64,000 bases of DNA from Candidatus Roslinia caecavium (GTDB taxonomy: Bacteria; Bacillota; Clostridia; Monoglobales; Monoglobaceae). The notes under the pieces were generated by a model. That model saw only the letters and a program-made list of their open reading frames with translations, did not search any database and was not told where the DNA came from. The position numbers and the translations under genes are program-made. Of the stretch, positions 63,297 to 64,000 are shown piece by piece (position 1 is the first letter of the stretch; each line of letters opens with the position of its first letter). The stretch is taken from positions 1 through 64,000 of the forward strand of contig CAJFTO010000008.1 in assembly GCA_904419955.1 (NCBI GenBank), read 5' to 3'.

Positions 63297-64000
63297 ATGT
63301 TTGAAAAATTATCATTTTTGGAAGAGCAGTTTGAAGAATTATCGAGAAAAATAAGCGACCCCGAAGTTATCGCCGACCAGGAGACATGGCGCAAGCTCTG
63401 TAAGGAACACTCCGACATGACGCCTATAGTTGAAAAGTACAGAGAGTATAAGAAGAATAAGCAGACCATCGACGAGGCGAAAGAGATGATGGACGATCCC
63501 GAGACCGACAGGGAATTTAAGGAGATGCTGGTCGAGGAGACCAAGGAAGCCAAGGAGAACATCGCCAGGATCGAAGAAGAGCTTAAGATATTATTGCTTC
63601 CCAAAGACCCCAACGACGACAAGAACGTTATGGTCGAGATAAGAGGCGGCGCGGGCGGCGACGAGGCGGCGCTGTTCGCCGGAGACCTGTTCAGAATGTA
63701 CAGTATGTACGCGGACAGTAAGGGCTGGAAGACCGAGGTCCTTAACCTGAATGAGATAGGCATAGGCGGGATAAAAGAGGTCACGTTTATGATAAACGGC
63801 GAGGGCGCCTACAGCAGGCTCAAGTTCGAGAGCGGCGTTCACAGAGTACAGCGCGTGCCGGAGACCGAGTCGAGCGGCAGGATACACACGTCTACCGTAA
63901 CGGTCGCGGTATTGCCCGAGGTGGACGAGGTGGAAGTTGAGATAAATCCGGACGATCTGGAAATAGACACCTACCGTTCAAGCGGCGCGGGCGGTCAGCA
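63297..64000 (+). CDS. prfA: Peptide chain release factor 1, 3' end beyond the window
   Basis: About 234 codons are present. It releases peptides at UAA and UAG. Domain 1 is the helical start ([22 protein letters not shown]), the anticodon-reading segment is [16 protein letters not shown], and the last bases encode SGAGGQ, the GGQ catalytic motif, at the right edge. ATG 63297 follows GGAGAGG. It follows prfB by 84 nt. Confidence 0.96.
   Translation, partial: MFEKLSFLEEQFEELSRKISDPEVIADQETWRKLCKEHSDMTPIVEKYREYKKNKQTIDEAKEMMDDPETDREFKEMLVEETKEAKENIARIEEELKILLLPKDPNDDKNVMVEIRGGAGGDEAALFAGDLFRMYSMYADSKGWKTEVLNLNEIGIGGIKEVTFMINGEGAYSRLKFESGVHRVQRVPETESSGRIHTSTVTVAVLPEVDEVEVEINPDDLEIDTYRSSGAGGQ

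Overview
The window reads as chromosomal DNA of a low-to-middle GC Bacillota, most likely an anaerobic gut-type Clostridia. The grounds are sigma-A promoters with TTGACA/TATAAT-like boxes, strong AGGAGG ribosome sites, heavy ATA and AGA codon use, PyrR-type pyrimidine control, the YlmE-SepF-YlmH-DivIVA division cluster, a type 1B PyrD/PyrK pair, the YlbF/MiaB neighbourhood and a short ProRS. A family or genus cannot be named from the sequence. No rRNA, tRNA, CRISPR array, phage or insertion sequence was recognised; this looks like core genome with a few accessory islands. Layout: (1) 1-7.4 kb holds the 5' part of proS, a MarR-like regulator, a zinc-ribbon membrane protein and a methyltransferase, then a minus-strand trehalose PTS/phospho-trehalase operon behind three helically phased TACGTA palindromes. 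(2) 7.6-13.2 kb is a peroxide-defence and redox block: ahpC, an AhpF-like reductase with its domains in permuted order, an IscR-like Rrf2 regulator, then topB. (3) 13.4-25 kb is the accessory part: DUF5662, YjbR, GNAT, methyltransferase, metallo-hydrolase, low-molecular-weight phosphatase, HAD and DUF1275 genes, a Cu/Zn-SOD-like protein without signal peptide, a secreted copper-amine-oxidase-N-domain protein with four SIPPQ repeats behind an ECF-type promoter, an unknown acidic protein, and a MATE transporter. (4) 24.5-35.7 kb has pncB behind a tandem 181-bp structured leader, then prs, miaB, ylbF, mutS, mutL and miaA. (5) 35.8-41.6 kb is the division and envelope cluster hlyD-like, ylmE, sepF, ylmH, divIVA, lspA, rluD. 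(6) 41.6-48.9 kb is the pyrimidine operon pyrR-B-C-F-K-D-E followed by radC. (7) 49-54.4 kb has an FAH-family hydrolase and three aminoacyl-tRNA synthetases, hisS, aspS and tyrS. (8) 54.6-64 kb has a CorC/CNNM protein, a TetM/EF-G-like GTPase fused to a Rae1/YacP-type NYN nuclease domain, secA, prfB with a programmed frameshift at UAA, and the start of prfA. The most striking candidates for undescribed biology are the GTPase-nuclease fusion and its leader ORF, the tandem structured leader of pncB with re-registered base pairing, the permuted AhpF, the UAA frameshift stop in prfB, and the ECF-promoter/SIPPQ-repeat secreted protein. All of these are read from sequence alone; no database search was run.
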